Origin: Senecio squalidus
Taxonomy: Eukaryota; Streptophyta; Magnoliopsida; Asterales; Asteraceae
Reading direction: 5' to 3'
NCBI GenBank assembly: GCA_910822075.1
Contig: CAJVGC010000582.1
Location: 20,258,657 to 20,322,656 of the forward strand
Length of the DNA: 64,000 nt
Position numbers and translations under genes: made by a program. Below are positions 21,628 to 33,522 of this stretch, piece after piece (within the stretch, counting starts at the first letter, position 1; every line of letters begins with the position of its first letter). The notes below the pieces were generated by a model. The model made no database searches, had not been told where the DNA came from, and saw nothing but the letters and a program-made list of their open reading frames with translations.

Positions 21628-23740
21628 GCACGGTTCGTAATTCTTCTGAGGTGAACAATTACAAGATTCTCATCTATTCTCGACCAGACTTGCGCAACGG
21701 TGGGAAAAACTCGATCATGAGTTCGTTAAATGTTGGATCATCACAAAATTGTTTCTGTAGGTGCCCAACACATATATCTACAGTCTGACTGAAGAGTTTT
21801 TCGATCAGATGTATTTACAAAAAGTTACTATTTGTCGAAGTTGACTGCAAAAATAAGAACTAAGCTGAAAATGAGTAGGTTCTTGGATTCTTTGCCCGAG
21901 ATATCTTTTGATTCGTGGTTTGATTCTAAAGATCCAAGTTTGAGTTTTTGAATCTGTGGTTAATCTGCAAGGTGAATAAGCATATAGACGGTTCAGGTTT
22001 GATATTTGGGTTGCTTAGATTCAAGGTACATTGCGGTTTGGTTTATCTATCAAAAAAGCTGTTTGCGGGGTTGTTCCTTAAACCATAAACCCAGGGTTTA
22101 GTTTGTGGGGGTTGTTACTTGAGTATCAAACAAGAAGAAGGTTCCTAGGGTTTGTGGGGTCTAACGTTTACTACAATACTAGGTTTTGCAAGACTAACTT
22201 GGGTTTGATGTAGTATTTCTCTATCTTTTGATTCTCGTGTTCCATTTATGGTCCTTTGTTTGGATCGTTTAATATCAAGAAATCTTGATGCTACCATAAT
22301 GTAATTCCTATCTTGTATTAACGTTATTATTTGGAATAAAAAAAAGTTCAATGGGGTATCGCCCCTTTTACTAGAAAAAAAAATTGAGTTTCAACTTAGA
22401 GTTCCAGATTGCTTATGTATTCCACAAGATTCGTGAAGGTGTTTAGTTACTATCCGAGGATTGAAAGATAGGAAGGAAAGTAATGGGTTGATAGGATTCT
22501 GGGGTGACCAAGGTTACTTGCATATCAAGATATGGTGTGGTTCTTGGGGAGAATTTTATCGATTTCAAGAAGGATAAGCAACAATACTGAAAGTTACAAG
22601 GTTCTTTTGTTCCAAGTTCAATCGGATTTTCTTGCGTGGTATGTTACGGGCTTTGTAACTTAGGAGTAAATACGATATTGGGGTGCTTGGATAATCGTCT
22701 TTAAGGTTTTCTAAAGAGATACAATTTGCAAGGAGGTCCGCATGTGCAGTGTGGTTGTGAAGTCATTGTATATGACTAACTCTTTGGCAACGAGGATACC
22801 GATGTGAGAAGGTTTAAGCTATGTTCTCAAGGGTGTGGGTTATATTTCGGAGTTGAGGAGGAGATCAGTATATTTGAGTACCTTGGAGAAAGAGGGATAC
22901 ATCACGGTCATGCATTATGTATATTCCATTACGGTTTTGTATGGAACAAGGACAACGAGTTGTGTATACTCTTTGGACGGATGTGTAGAGGCTGGTGCTT
23001 CAGATTATGTGTAACATGTCAATTTTGAGGTGGAATCACCGAGCGATCAAGGTAAATTGATCTAGGGTCATCACGAAGCTGAGGTAGGTCAGGAGAGTAG
23101 TGATGAATAGAATGGTAAGGAACCTCTGGAACATTATATAGGGATAGTGGCTAAACCGATGTGGTTTAGGTATCAAATGATAGTGCCAGGGGTGTCCATA
23201 TGTACAAAGGTAATTGCTTGGAGTAATAAAGTTGAAATGAAGAATACCAATGGTTTGCTCGAGAATATTTTTGACGTGGAGGGTTTTTATCCCATTCAGA
23301 GCACACTTTAAGATTTTATTGAAGGTTTAGTTGGAGAATGACATCGATGTGGAAAAGATGCATAAGGTTCCACGTGCGGATGTTGTAGGGAACATGATGG
23401 TATGCATTAGGTCGGATACTACGATCTCGGTGAGTTTTGTAAAAGGCTCTATAGAGTTGGGTCTAGTACTGGAAAGATCAAGGTGAACACGGGAAACTGA
23501 CGGTGTCAGGAACCCTAACGGGGGTAGGTTGAGGATTGGGTATGTGTTCAGGGTAACGACATATGCGGTTCATCACATGCTTACTACAACGATGAAGGAT
23601 GTGATGCTTATAGAAGGATTAGAAGAAAAAATGTGGCCTAAGGGTATCCTACTCAAGTTGGGGGAAGAACTTTAAGAAAAAGTGGTTCCAATACCGAACT
23701 TCAATCAATATGTGGATTACGTGGAGATGATTAGTATCGG
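21628..23740 (+). other. Interior of the LARD-like element, no gene seen
   Basis: G/T-rich on the plus strand. No protein motif found. A purine tract, TTGGGGGAAGAA, occurs at about 23659-23670 but is 70 bp from the right LTR. Confidence 0.6.
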
Positions 23741-24024
23741 GGTTATCTCTATTAATATATTTAGGATATGATATTCTAGAAGTATTAGGTATGTGTATTA
23801 GGTTTATGTTTTCTTTTTAATTGTAGTTTTGTACAAATAGATTGTTTGTCTTTCAATGCTAGATTAGAATAGTATTAGGAGGTTGTTTTCGAATCTAACT
23901 GTATCTATGATTTACCCCCTCACCTATAAATAAAGGTAAGAAAGTGAGGCTTAAACAATATACTAACGAGAGTTTCTTGCATTCCGCGAGTTTTCTCAGG
24001 GTTGTTGAAGTCGAAATTTCAACA
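23741..24024 (+). repeat. Right LTR of the LARD-like element
   Basis: Aligns with 21235-21614 through TATTTAGGATA, TAGATTAGAA, TATTAGGAGGTTG and CCTATAAATAAAGGT. First base mutated (GGTTATC for TGTTATC). Confidence 0.78.
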
Positions 24025-24029
24025 TCTTT

Positions 24030-24403
24030 TAATCCTCATGTAAGCACCACAATTTCCGTTCGTATAGTAGTCATGTGTCGAACAACACACTCATATATCA
24101 TGAACACATATCTAGTTCTCGACCTTTCTTTGTCATGATCCTTCAAACTGTCAATATTTCCGTGTTTACCTTAATTTTTTCTATATAGTAGAGCCACATC
24201 CGAAGGACCTTTCCCAAAACTCATCACTTGCGAAAAAATCTGGTCTAATACATTGTTGAAGATGTTTTAATGTCAATTCTAGTAGTAAATGGCTTATAGA
24301 ATTGGCATTAAAAGTTGAGATTTCTAAATACAATTTTAAAGCGGGCCACCCTCAATTCAAGCAAAAAAAACGGCTAACGTTGAAGTAATATGAAAAATTA
24401 ATA
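24030..24403. other. Non-coding, end of host repeat
   Basis: Continues the host repeat to about 24150, then AT-rich sequence with no gene seen. Confidence 0.5.
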
Positions 24404-24675
24404 TTCCCTCCGTCCTAAAATTATTGTCTCAACACAAAAAACATATAGTTTCAGAAAAACATAATTATTACTGTTTTCTCTTTCTTACTTTTTGCAGATT
24501 GTCAATTTTACCCTTAGATAATTAATTAATGTTTTCTATATAATATGTGATAATAATTTTTAACTAAGTGTAATATGGTAAATTTATCAAATTTTTCCAT
24601 CTATTTTTAGTAGTAGACAATTAATTTGGGACATCCAAAAAGAAATATCGGACAAATAATATGGGACGGAGGTCC
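24404..24675. mobile_element. Stowaway-like MITE
   Basis: Terminal inverted repeats: CCCTCCGTCCTAAAATTATT at 24406 and its partner ending AATATGGGACGGAGG at 24672. About 270 bp, AT-rich, no ORF. CTCCGTCC termini are diagnostic of Stowaway (Tc1/mariner-derived). The TA target duplication is not clean. Confidence 0.8.
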
Positions 24676-25538
24676 TTTACTATCTTTCTCCAAACGAACA
24701 GGAATGAAATACGACTTTTTTAAGATTTCTTTCAATTTAAACAAATTTGCTATATCTCAAGTATACTTCCGTGTGTTATGAGGGTGTCTTTCTTTAGTTT
24801 GAGGGTGTCCGTAAATTTGGTATTTCGTTTGATGTTTAAGTTAAGGTTGTTGGTCAGTATGTATCCTCGGACAATTAGAAGATAATTTGTTTAAATAATT
24901 CCCATGGTTTTATACTTTTATTGAGCCTACAAATGAAATTCATTTTTACTAAAGACATGGGTGTATAGGCATCGCAATATTAGACTTAATTTGGTTTAGA
25001 AAGAGTAGCTTTTAAGTCCGTGTTTTACTTGAAACACTATCTCTATCCTTCTTTACCTGGGGAAATATTCGTGAAACCATTAGTACGGAATTTGAGTAAA
25101 GAACATGATTGAACCGTGTGTGTCATATAGATGTAATTTTAAATAATGCACGATTCAACCATTGTGCTAGTTGTACATATCATTTCTCTTTTCTTAGTTG
25201 TTCATCAAGAAGAAAGAAAAAACTATTCTGATCGATATTGATTGATATGCTTGTATGAAAAACCCGTGGCACACATCACATATGTCTCGTTTTACATTCA
25301 AATAAAGCAGAGAGCTTTTCGTTAGGCGTGTGGATGTTTCAATACAATCTTTAGTACATATATAACACATGATCGAAACAATAAGAAGTGGTTACTAACA
25401 TTGAAGTACCAGCTGCTTGATCAAGTTTATTGAAATCACTATGCAAAGAGTGGAAGATACAAGATGGAAATAAAACCAAACACCCTTAACACAAGTTACC
25501 CATAGATACAAATAAAAACCAAAACGAAGTTAATTACA
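24676..25538. other. Intergenic, no gene seen
   Basis: AT-rich sequence between the MITE and the PPO 1 stop codon. It includes the 3' flank of PPO 1 (its UTR would run leftward from 25538). Confidence 0.5.
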
Positions 25539-27553
25539 TCAATCAATTGGAACTAGCTCAATTGTTATCTCGGCAAGTGTGGCATCTTCACACCCTATCC
25601 TTGGCACCAAGGTCACCAAAATAGACTCATCGTCTTCAGCGTTCAAATCCTCCAATAGCTCAGTTAACCCAAACCTCACCCCGCTCGTCATGAACATCTG
25701 GTTTGTTTGGTTATGGGGTAGTTGTGCGAAACTACCAGCAAACTGGCTATCAGATGCAGTGGTCGAAGGTACATCGTCTTTGTCATTGACAAACACATCG
25801 AACTTGACAAACTTCTCACTGTCGAAACGGATTCCTTTCAGCACCAATATCTCATTTGCTTTTTCCTTATCCTCTTTGGTTCTGTTTACAGCAGGCCTCT
25901 TAACGAGCACCTTTTGTGTTTGGTCTAACTTCAACGGGAATTCCTTATCCTCCGCCCTCTCCACTGGTTTTTCAAGTGACCTAGACTGAGCTCCAAGCTT
26001 AGGATTCTTAGTACGTGGAACCGGTCTACTCATGGACCAAGGTATTCTAGACTCTGCGAAATCATATCCCATTAATTTGGTGTCACAACAGACTCGGTTA
26101 TAGACACGTACAAGCTGTTTGTTCTCATCGTAAAACACATATGATGCATTTAACCAGTCTGGGTCGGTAGGATCGTGGTGTCCCCTGATGCCCAATTCCT
26201 TCCAGATATTCCACATCCGATCGACGTTGGAATGGTGTGCATAAAAGAGTGGGTCATACCCGGCCGAGTAGAAGTTCCCCATGTCCTCCCTGTTAGGCAT
26301 CCTAGGGTTAGACGTCCATATATGTATTGATGTGTGACTTCCCCGCTCTATGGACCCAACACTTGGGTCTTCTCTGCCAATCGGCTTATATCCAGCCTTA
26401 TACACGCCACCAAAGAAGCTTGTTGTATCAGTGGCATTGCTAATCATCTGCTTATACATTGTAGACAGATTAATGCCTATTTGGTCTATACATGTAGCAC
26501 CACGCTCACGACCAGCATAGTCGATATCAACGATAGCCGATGGTAGGTGTCTAGCATCTCTGTTCTCCAAATGAATATACGATCATATGTATGTATAGTT
26601 AGACAAAATGTGTATATACATAGATGTAAAAACATTTAATCCTATACTGAGAAAAATAAGAGATTAATAATATATAAATTTTCCATGAATTCATTTGGCC
26701 TAGCGATATCCAAGTGGTTGTGAGTTCAAATCTTAACTGAAACAAGTGTACATCTAGAGTACCTATATGCGTTGAAGAGCGGGTTTTCTCTAAGCTCTGT
26801 TTCTGGCTTGGGATCTTCGAACATGGCTGGAAGCGTCATTCCAGTAGGGTTGTCCCAGTTCCAGTATGGTAAAGCGAAAGTTTCATCACCAATCAAGTTT
26901 CCTAATATCCTCTCAAAAAAATAGAGGTACGACCATCGGTGGAAAGGAAAGAAAAGCCAGGAGTTATGAATCTGGATTTGTTTATCCGCGGAACCCGTCT
27001 TTCTCTGACTATACCCACCATTGCAGTAAGCGCAATGGATCTTAGCTTGTTGCTTGAAACTACGTGGGTCGTTATCTGGGAGATCCCTCATCGCCTTAAT
27101 GGCTTTTCTGTACTTGGCGATATATTCATTAGAAGCTCTTTGTGCAGCTGGTCGAAGACGAATCACTGAGGGGTTCTTAGGCAAGACGTAATCTTGTGGG
27201 GGATTATTTGAGAGTACGGGAGGACAACAACCTCTTTCCCTTCGAACATCTAATATGTTATCTATGCCTGTATTTGCAATAACGCAGTCTGAAACATCGT
27301 CAGGGGCGGAGATCGGTGTGGCAAAGGCTGACGGAACAATGCTAGTGAAGCCGTAGAGGCCTCCAAGGCCTAGGAGCAAGTTTCTCCGGTCCATATTATT
27401 CTGCTTGTTAAGTGTTTTTTCAGTAATATTATCTGGTGTACTCGTGCTGTATGATATCTTGAGCCTAAAGGTTTGCTTTACATGAGTCTTGAATCGACGG
27501 GAGTTAGTTTCGGGAAATAAAGGCGAGGGAGACGAGCTAAAAGTAGCCATCAT
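25539..27553 (-). CDS. PPO: Polyphenol oxidase 1 (plastid, two exons)
   Basis: Exons 26763-27553 and 25539-26559, joined in frame across a 203-bp intron, give 603 residues (paralogue 597). PPOs oxidise o-diphenols to quinones, in the thylakoid lumen. Seen: a Ser/Thr-rich transit region, twin-Arg DRRNLLLG and an AFA cleavage-type site before TPISAPDD (thylakoid lumen targeting). CuA ligands are in IHCAYC (with thioether Cys), QIHNSW and FHRW; CuB ligands are in SHTSIH and AHHSNVDRMW. The DWL (DWLNASYVFYDE) and KFDV domains are present. Odd: an extra Ser after FHRW relative to the paralogue. The start is MMA, with TATATATA about 40 bp upstream. No stop or frameshift, so it is probably functional. 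Confidence 0.9.
26560..26762 (-). other. PPO 1 intron with a tRNA/SINE-like sequence
   Basis: Donor TATAG|GTACTC and acceptor GAACAG|AGATGC. Joining there keeps the frame and the length of the paralogue (YR then xxxHLP). On the plus strand it holds an A-box-like TGGCCTAGCG (26696-26705) and a B-box-like GAGTTCAAATC (26722-26732), as in tRNA-derived SINEs. The intronless paralogue has nothing here. Confidence 0.78.
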
Positions 27554-27590
27554 TTTTGGTGGGGCTCAGTGTACACTCTTCACTTCCAAT

Positions 27591-27600
27591 TATATATAAG
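27591..27600 (-). promoter_or_regulatory. TATA box of PPO 1
   Basis: The plus strand reads TTATATATAA, about 40 bp upstream of the ATG at 27553. Implies a very short 5' UTR. PPO 2 has the same arrangement. Confidence 0.65.
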
Positions 27601-28339
27601 GAGGGACATACGTGAAAAAACTTTTATACGGGTTGTGTTTATCAAAACTTAATAATTGAGACCAGTAAAAAAGAAGGCTTTATTTTTAATTAAGTTCCTA
27701 TTAATCTTCTCATTATGTTAGTGATCGATTTAAGTAAGACAGAGAGAAGGCCAGTTTGTTTCTTTAATTTCCCCGTTGCTGCCGCTTCGATCCAAACACA
27801 GAGACATGTGTCTCTTTTGTAGCCGAAAATGCCAAAATAAATGATCTATTCATCACTTACAACTTCAGTTCATGCCAAGTAGAGCTCTTATTTAGCCACC
27901 TGGTAATATTACAGAATAATCCAAATAAGACACATCGTTGTATCAACCCATCAGATATAACTTATTAACGGTTAACTGAGCTATTATCTCTTACACGACT
28001 GCGATTTTAATGGTTTAACTTGTCTAACCAGTCCCAAAGACCTAAAAATTCGTAACTTAGTTAGTAGAAATGATCAATAATGTATGAAACTTACTTTTTG
28101 TATCTTTAAACTGATGTTAGCCTATATGTCCAATTAGGGGAGGAGCTATAGGAGTGAAGGGTATTTTTCAAAGAGGTTTCAGATTATTCATCCAAACTAT
28201 ATGTTTTTTTCCCTCAGATCACCTGCCTTTTTATAAGGGCAAAAGTCAAAATATTAATAACAACATTGATGTAAGGGTTTTCGTATGTTGGGACATACAC
28301 CAAGATTACTTCTTATTGTGAGCTCAAAGCAAATCTTTG

Positions 28340-28600
28340 ATAAATTAGGTTTTGAAATAAAACCCTCTATTAAGAATACACACAATATCGTTTAGCTTCT
28401 ACTAACGATACAAGTTGAAGTTGTATGATAATATTTGTGTAACGGAAACTGAAAACCAAAACCCATAAGGAAAACTGAAAACCAAAACCCATGAATGACG
28501 TTTTGAATTGAAACCCTCTATGAAAAATAAACACAACACCTTTTAGTTTTCACCCAAAATACATGTTTTATGATAGTACTTGTGTAACCAAAATCCTATG
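28340..28600. repeat. Degenerate tandem duplication, about 150 bp x2
   Basis: Two copies share AAACCCTCTAT, ACACAA and TTGTGTAAC. Between them AACTGAAAACCAAAACCCAT is repeated directly. Confidence 0.6.
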
Positions 28601-29196
28601 AGGGTTGTTCGGTCAAAACTCCATGAGGGTAGGGAAAGGTTTCTTTTATGTGTAAATTAAAATGCAACATGAGGTCTTTATTTATGATTTTTTTTTTTCT
28701 AGAGGTTGTTTCTCCCACCACTGATATGGGACAAAACTCAAAACATAATAATAACCTATAATTCAAATTTCCTTCCACTTTCAATCCCTTTTAATTATAA
28801 TCGTTAAGGTAAATAAACATGTATTCAAGATAGTGAGATACATGCTTGAGACTTGCCTACAAAATGGTAAAACGTGATACTAAAAATGTAATGCAAATAA
28901 CTCTCGACCAGACCATAACTTTGGACACGTATCAACATGGCTCTCTCGGTGGTTCGTGTCTAGGTTGGAGGAAAAACAAACTTGGATAGTTTTAATTGGT
29001 GACCGGAACAAAAGTCCATAGACAAAGAAAGCAAAGTTCTTATATGTGATTAACTTAAATTTCTTTTGTAGAAACCAATTGTAACGACAGTGTAACATTT
29101 TTGTTTTGATTGCGTGTGAACTTGTACTTCATAAGATTGGCAAAGTCAAAAGATTCGTGAAGTTTTTTTTGAATGGAGGATATCTCCTCTTGGATT

Positions 29197-29450
29197 TCAG
29201 CATATTGTGAGCCGGGTTAATAGGTGGCGAGGTGGGGGAGATGGAGGAGTTTTCGTGACGGCTACAGTTTCGGTCTTGATAATAGATTTAACAAGATTGG
29301 CGGTTAGTGTGGTTTGGGTTGCGATATGTTTTGATATGAGTTCGAGGTTTGAGAGAATGGTTGCTTGACCAACAAGGATCTTTTCGATGTTTGCGGCGGT
29401 GGATATGATAAGTTCGAAGATTTTGTTAGCTATGGTAGCAATGGTTTATT
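29197..29450 (-). pseudogene. Open frame, possible retrotransposon gag remnant
   Basis: About 84 open codons on the minus strand ending at TGA (29197-29199), reading NKIFELIISTAANIEKILVG and later PPSPPPRHLL. Heptad-like helix followed by a Pro-rich end; no ATG in frame. It resembles the coiled N-terminal part of plant gag proteins, but no diagnostic motif is present. Confidence 0.3.
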
Positions 29451-30736
29451 CTTTAGCTCGCGAGTAACATTTTTGGAGGCATGGTATGTTGCAATGAACG
29501 CACCACTGATAGAAAATTGATTCGAGATTGTCAATCTTCCAAGAAAATTAGACTAGAAAAAACAAAAGAACAATAAACTTAACTATTTTCTTCTTCATTT
29601 CGTCTAAATGCAATGAATACAATTTATAATAAAAACATTACTAATTTCCAGAGACGGACTATAGTTATGTGACGGGATAGTAATAGCTACTCCTCAACTT
29701 GTGACATGAAATATAAAAGTTTAATGTTTTTTCATATCTTTTTTTAAGTTAATACTTCGGATACTCCTTCAAAAATATTAGGATACCCTTTTGAAAGAAG
29801 AGAATGCAAATTTAATATCAATATTTGTTGATTTCATTTTTCATGGTTGTTACTCATTTGCAATTTCAAAATGTAGAATAAAGGTATGAGAGCGAAGGAA
29901 GAAAAAAGAATTTTTTATTTTTCTTTTGAAAAAAAGAAAAGATAATACAACTACCAATGTGCATATACATAGTAAAAATACAATAGAAAGATAGAATAGA
30001 TATTTAAGTTTTGTGTTCTTTTATATTTAATTGTATTAATATAGTAGTATGCAGCGACAAGAAATATATTTATATCCATACATATTGCAGACTTGCAGTA
30101 ACGAATTATGGTAGATTTTTATTCTTCTTATAACATATAGAAAGAATGTCGCAAATCGTCTTTGGGGTTAGGCTGTTTTTCACGTATCGTCATTTTTCGA
30201 AAAAATTAGCAACAACCATTCTTTAGATATTTTATTTTGTTGTCGACAGTCCTTTTCACACATGAAAAGACTAAAATACCCTCTTTTTAATTTAATTCTT
30301 AAAAAATCTCTCTCACCTTCCCACCAACACCTTCCCACCCGGATTAATCATACATCATTTCTCCACCAAACCCTCCCCATTTTCATCTCCAAATTCACCA
30401 AATTTAACTCCGAATAAGAAATATTAGATTTTGCAATGAAAATCAATTTAGAAACCTCCATTATCATTAATTTTGAAATTAAAATTATATCTTTAAGGAA
30501 CCCAAATCATTACCATGCTTACTTACGTGTCATTGCCGATTCCAAGATTAAGCAAAGCATAAAGAGCAGTGATTCTGGAATCGAGATCGCCGGAATCAAT
30601 AACGACGACTAACGGCGGAATAGCACCGAGTAACGCTATTGGGATTGCCAAAACTACACTAAAACAAACTCTACTTTTTCCATTTTCTAAACTTTTGACA
30701 ATTCTTCCAATCTGTCACCACTCATTCACATGTAAC

Positions 30737-30737
<1 letters not shown>

Positions 30738-30828
<91 letters not shown>
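30738..30828. repeat. (TA)n microsatellite
   Basis: About 90 bp of TA with one interruption, on the left of the TIR element starting at 30829. The array continues on its right at 33473-33519. Confidence 0.95.
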
Positions 30829-30831
<3 letters not shown>

Positions 30832-31296
30832 AGTGGTTCATGCGAGAACCAAAATTTTTGCGAGAACTGCGAGAACTAATTCTGGACCACACATTTTTTT
30901 TACTATCTTAAAATTTTATTTTTAAATTAAAAGGGTAGTTTAGTCAATTGTTAAATTCCTTATTTTTAGCTTAGTTTAAAATTTATTTAATATATTTTAA
31001 TTTTCTTTATCCTAGACCTTTAAATAAAAAGAAAAAGATGTTATTATTTTTCCTATAGAGTTCTGTAACATTTAAATCTAAATTGTTTATATATATCTTT
31101 AAAAATGGATTTCATTCAACATAGACATTTAAATTTAAATTATTTATATTCAATATAGACATTTTACACGGAAAATTTACTAAAATTTTAGGGTGATAAC
31201 ATGTGAACATGGCTTATTCTTCTAGTCTTGGTTTTCGATTTTCAGTTGTTCATATGTGAACATTTTCAATGTTTTGAGAAGTGCATATATAAACAA

Positions 31297-32735
31297 GAGT
31301 TAATTACACGGATGGTCCTTAACCTTATACCCAAATGGCACTTTCAGTCCTAAATTTTGGATAATTACATGGCTAGGCCTTTATTTGGAATCTTTGCACA
31401 CGGACAGTCCTTTGGTCCGTTAGGGTTAACTCAATTCCGTTAGTTATATCATAATGACCAATTTACCCTTTTTGTCTTATTCAAAAAGGACCGTTTTTGT
31501 AATTTTTATTTATTTATTTGTTTCATAACAATTGTTTATATATATATATAACATCTCCTATATATTATACCTATATCTCTTTCACTTTAAATCAAAAATT
31601 TCCCCAAATCAAATTCCCTCCCAAAATTAGGGTTTCTCATATTCCCAATTTCTCAATGTCATCCTCCACTTTATCAGTCTCAGCAAACCCTTCCGGCGCT
31701 TCTTTACGCCGTCCACTTCTTTCCGGCGACAAAAAATCTACTAGTGACGGAATCGACGCTTCTCCGGCCGATAATACTTATACTAGTAGTAAAGGTAAAG
31801 ATCTTCCTCAGTCTGTTAAAGTTGGATCAGAAACTGTTGTTACAGATGGTCAAACTAAGATGAATTCCACTACAAAGTTGCGAAAACGGACTGTTGTGAA
31901 GAAAGGGACGGGGACCAAACCGGCTTGGAAGACGGCGGTTAGCGTGATTGTTAAGAATTTAGGTCTTTTGGTTATTTTGTTGCTTTTGGTTCAGATGATT
32001 AGGAGATTAGCGTTTGATCAAGGTGTGATTAACTATATACTTTTTATACTAATTAATAGGTTATTTCATTTGGGTTTTTATCAGATTGTTATATTGTTTT
32101 TGAATTTAGTGATTTAGATTGTTTGTGTATATGGTGCATATAAGGTGTTTGATGAAATGTCTCTGAAGTGATTTTTGTTGTTTGTTGAGAATTTAGTTGA
32201 TTGTATAGGTTAGATTAGATTAGATTGGTTTGTTGTTTTGATTTTGTTTGATTATGAATGACATGAGCAGATATAGTGTTATGTCATGGAGAAAAAAGAG
32301 ATGATTTGTGTGTGTGTTAAAAGGTGATTTTGATTTGTTAACTGTAAAATTAGGGTTAAAATAAGAACAAAAGAGGATGAATGAGAGGTTTATTTATGGA
32401 TTCCTTTTATATATTTTTGCATAAAACTATCTTAAACATATACAAATATTATAGATATAGGTATAATATATAGGAGATGTTATATATATATATAAACAAT
32501 TGTTATAAAACAAATAAATAAATAAAAAATTACAAAAACGGTCCTTTGCGAATAAGACAAAAAGGGTAAATTGGTCATTATGATATAACTAACGGAATTG
32601 AGTTAACCCTAACGGACCAAAGGACTGTCCGTGTGCAAAGATTCCAAATAAAGGCCTAGCCATGTAATTATCCAAAATTTAGGACTGAAAGTGCCATTTG
32701 GGTATAAGGTTAAGGACCATCCGTGTAATTAACTC
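31297..32735. mobile_element. Pack-MULE carrying a gene fragment
   Basis: TIRs 31297-31578 and 32453-32735 (about 282 bp, nearly identical; ends GAGTTAATTACACGG). Perfect 9-bp TSD TATAAACAA at 31288-31296 and 32736-32744. The interior (31579-32452) is a 5' UTR, first exon and intron start of a cellular gene rather than a transposase. Near-identical TIRs indicate a recent insertion. Confidence 0.9.
31656..32022 (+). pseudogene. Captured first exon of a predicted membrane-protein gene
   Basis: Begins MSSSTLSVSANPSGASLRRP after a leader with AAATTAGGGTTTCTC. About 122 residues: Ser-rich start, basic segment (KLRKRTVVKKG), then one hydrophobic helix (NLGLLVILLLLVQMI) followed by RRLAFDQ. The exon ends at AAG|GTGTGA (donor GT at 32023). 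Beyond that the frame runs on only by chance in intron sequence to 32117. I do not recognise the parent gene. Being cut after one exon, it is a fragment, although it is still open and has its own ATG. Confidence 0.7.
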
Positions 32736-33468
32736 TATAAACAATATGGTTTATATAGTTGTTCATTAATGCCATAGAGATGTTAACATGTGAACGTAAA
32801 TTTTCGTAGGCTTTAAAACACATCAAGTACATCCTATAAATGTGTTTATAGCATCATCAATTTTTATGTTCAAACTAGATCTTTGTGTCATCATCATCTT
32901 CATAATGTTAAATTTATGTATCTTGACTTCAAAAACCTAAAAAAACACAAAAGTGTACGTTACAAAAATATTATTTATAAAAGATGTTAACAACTATTAA
33001 TATTAAATGGGTAACGGGTAAACATGTTAACAAATCTTCATCTTGTATTGCAGATCTACTCATACTAACAAATGAACATAGTCTACTAGCATTATTATCT
33101 TTGCGTCAACCACCTCATATTTTAATGGTCACAAATGAACATAGTCTACTGGCATTATTATCTTGTATTGCAGATCTTCATCTGCTATAGAAATTTAGGG
33201 AACGGTTTTCGAAATAAGTTTAAGAAGTGGGTTGGATCTAGTAACTAATATAGGGAACAATTTTAGGGTTGAGAATAAAAGAGATAAAGATTTTTAAGGA
33301 TATAACATGAAGTTACTTTAATACCCTTTTCATCCTTATAATATATCACTTAATATCCAAGTTATTTACCAAAGTGCCATCTTTCTTTTTAACCATTGAT
33401 CAATAAATAAGTGGTCTAGATTTAGTTCTCGCAGTTCTCGCAGAATTTGGAGTTCTCGCATGAATCAT

Positions 33469-33472
<4 letters not shown>

Positions 33473-33519
<47 letters not shown>
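33473..33519. repeat. (TA)n microsatellite
   Basis: Right half of the TA array that flanks element I. Confidence 0.93.

Positions 33520-33522
<3 letters not shown>

Larger units (their letters stand above)
21235..24024 (+). mobile_element. Non-coding LTR retrotransposon (LARD-like)
   Basis: Left LTR 21235-21614 and right LTR 23741-24024, TSD TCTTT at 21230-21234 and 24025-24029, PBS TGGTATCAGAG at 21617-21627. LTRs are quite diverged, so the insertion is old. The 2.1-kb interior has no recognisable gag or pol in any frame; its longest frames (21567-21788, 22804-23028) show no conserved motif. It splits the host repeat described at 20519-21234. Confidence 0.8.
27601..30139. other. Intergenic region upstream of PPO 1
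   Basis: AT-rich. Contains a degenerate local duplication (28340-28600), a stretch (about 28818-28945) that recurs at about 37870-37985 (CATGCTT, ACTTGCCTA, GACCATAACTTT), a gag-like remnant at 29197-29450, and otherwise nothing recognised. Confidence 0.5.
30829..33472. mobile_element. TIR element embedded in a (TA)n microsatellite, I
   Basis: Left end GGGAGTGGTTCATGCGAGAA; right end reads GAGAACTCC... and TTCTCGCATGAATCATTCAC in inverse. Both ends carry the repeated word GCGAGAACT. (TA)n lies directly on both sides, as in TA-microsatellite-targeted plant transposons. No transposase. It is interrupted by the Pack-MULE at 31297-32735; without it the element is about 1.2 kb. A short local duplication lies at 33035-33185. 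Confidence 0.7.

Noticed and set aside
22804..23028. 74-codon ORF in the LARD-like element
   Set aside because: No recognisable domain, inside a non-coding LTR element, length compatible with chance.
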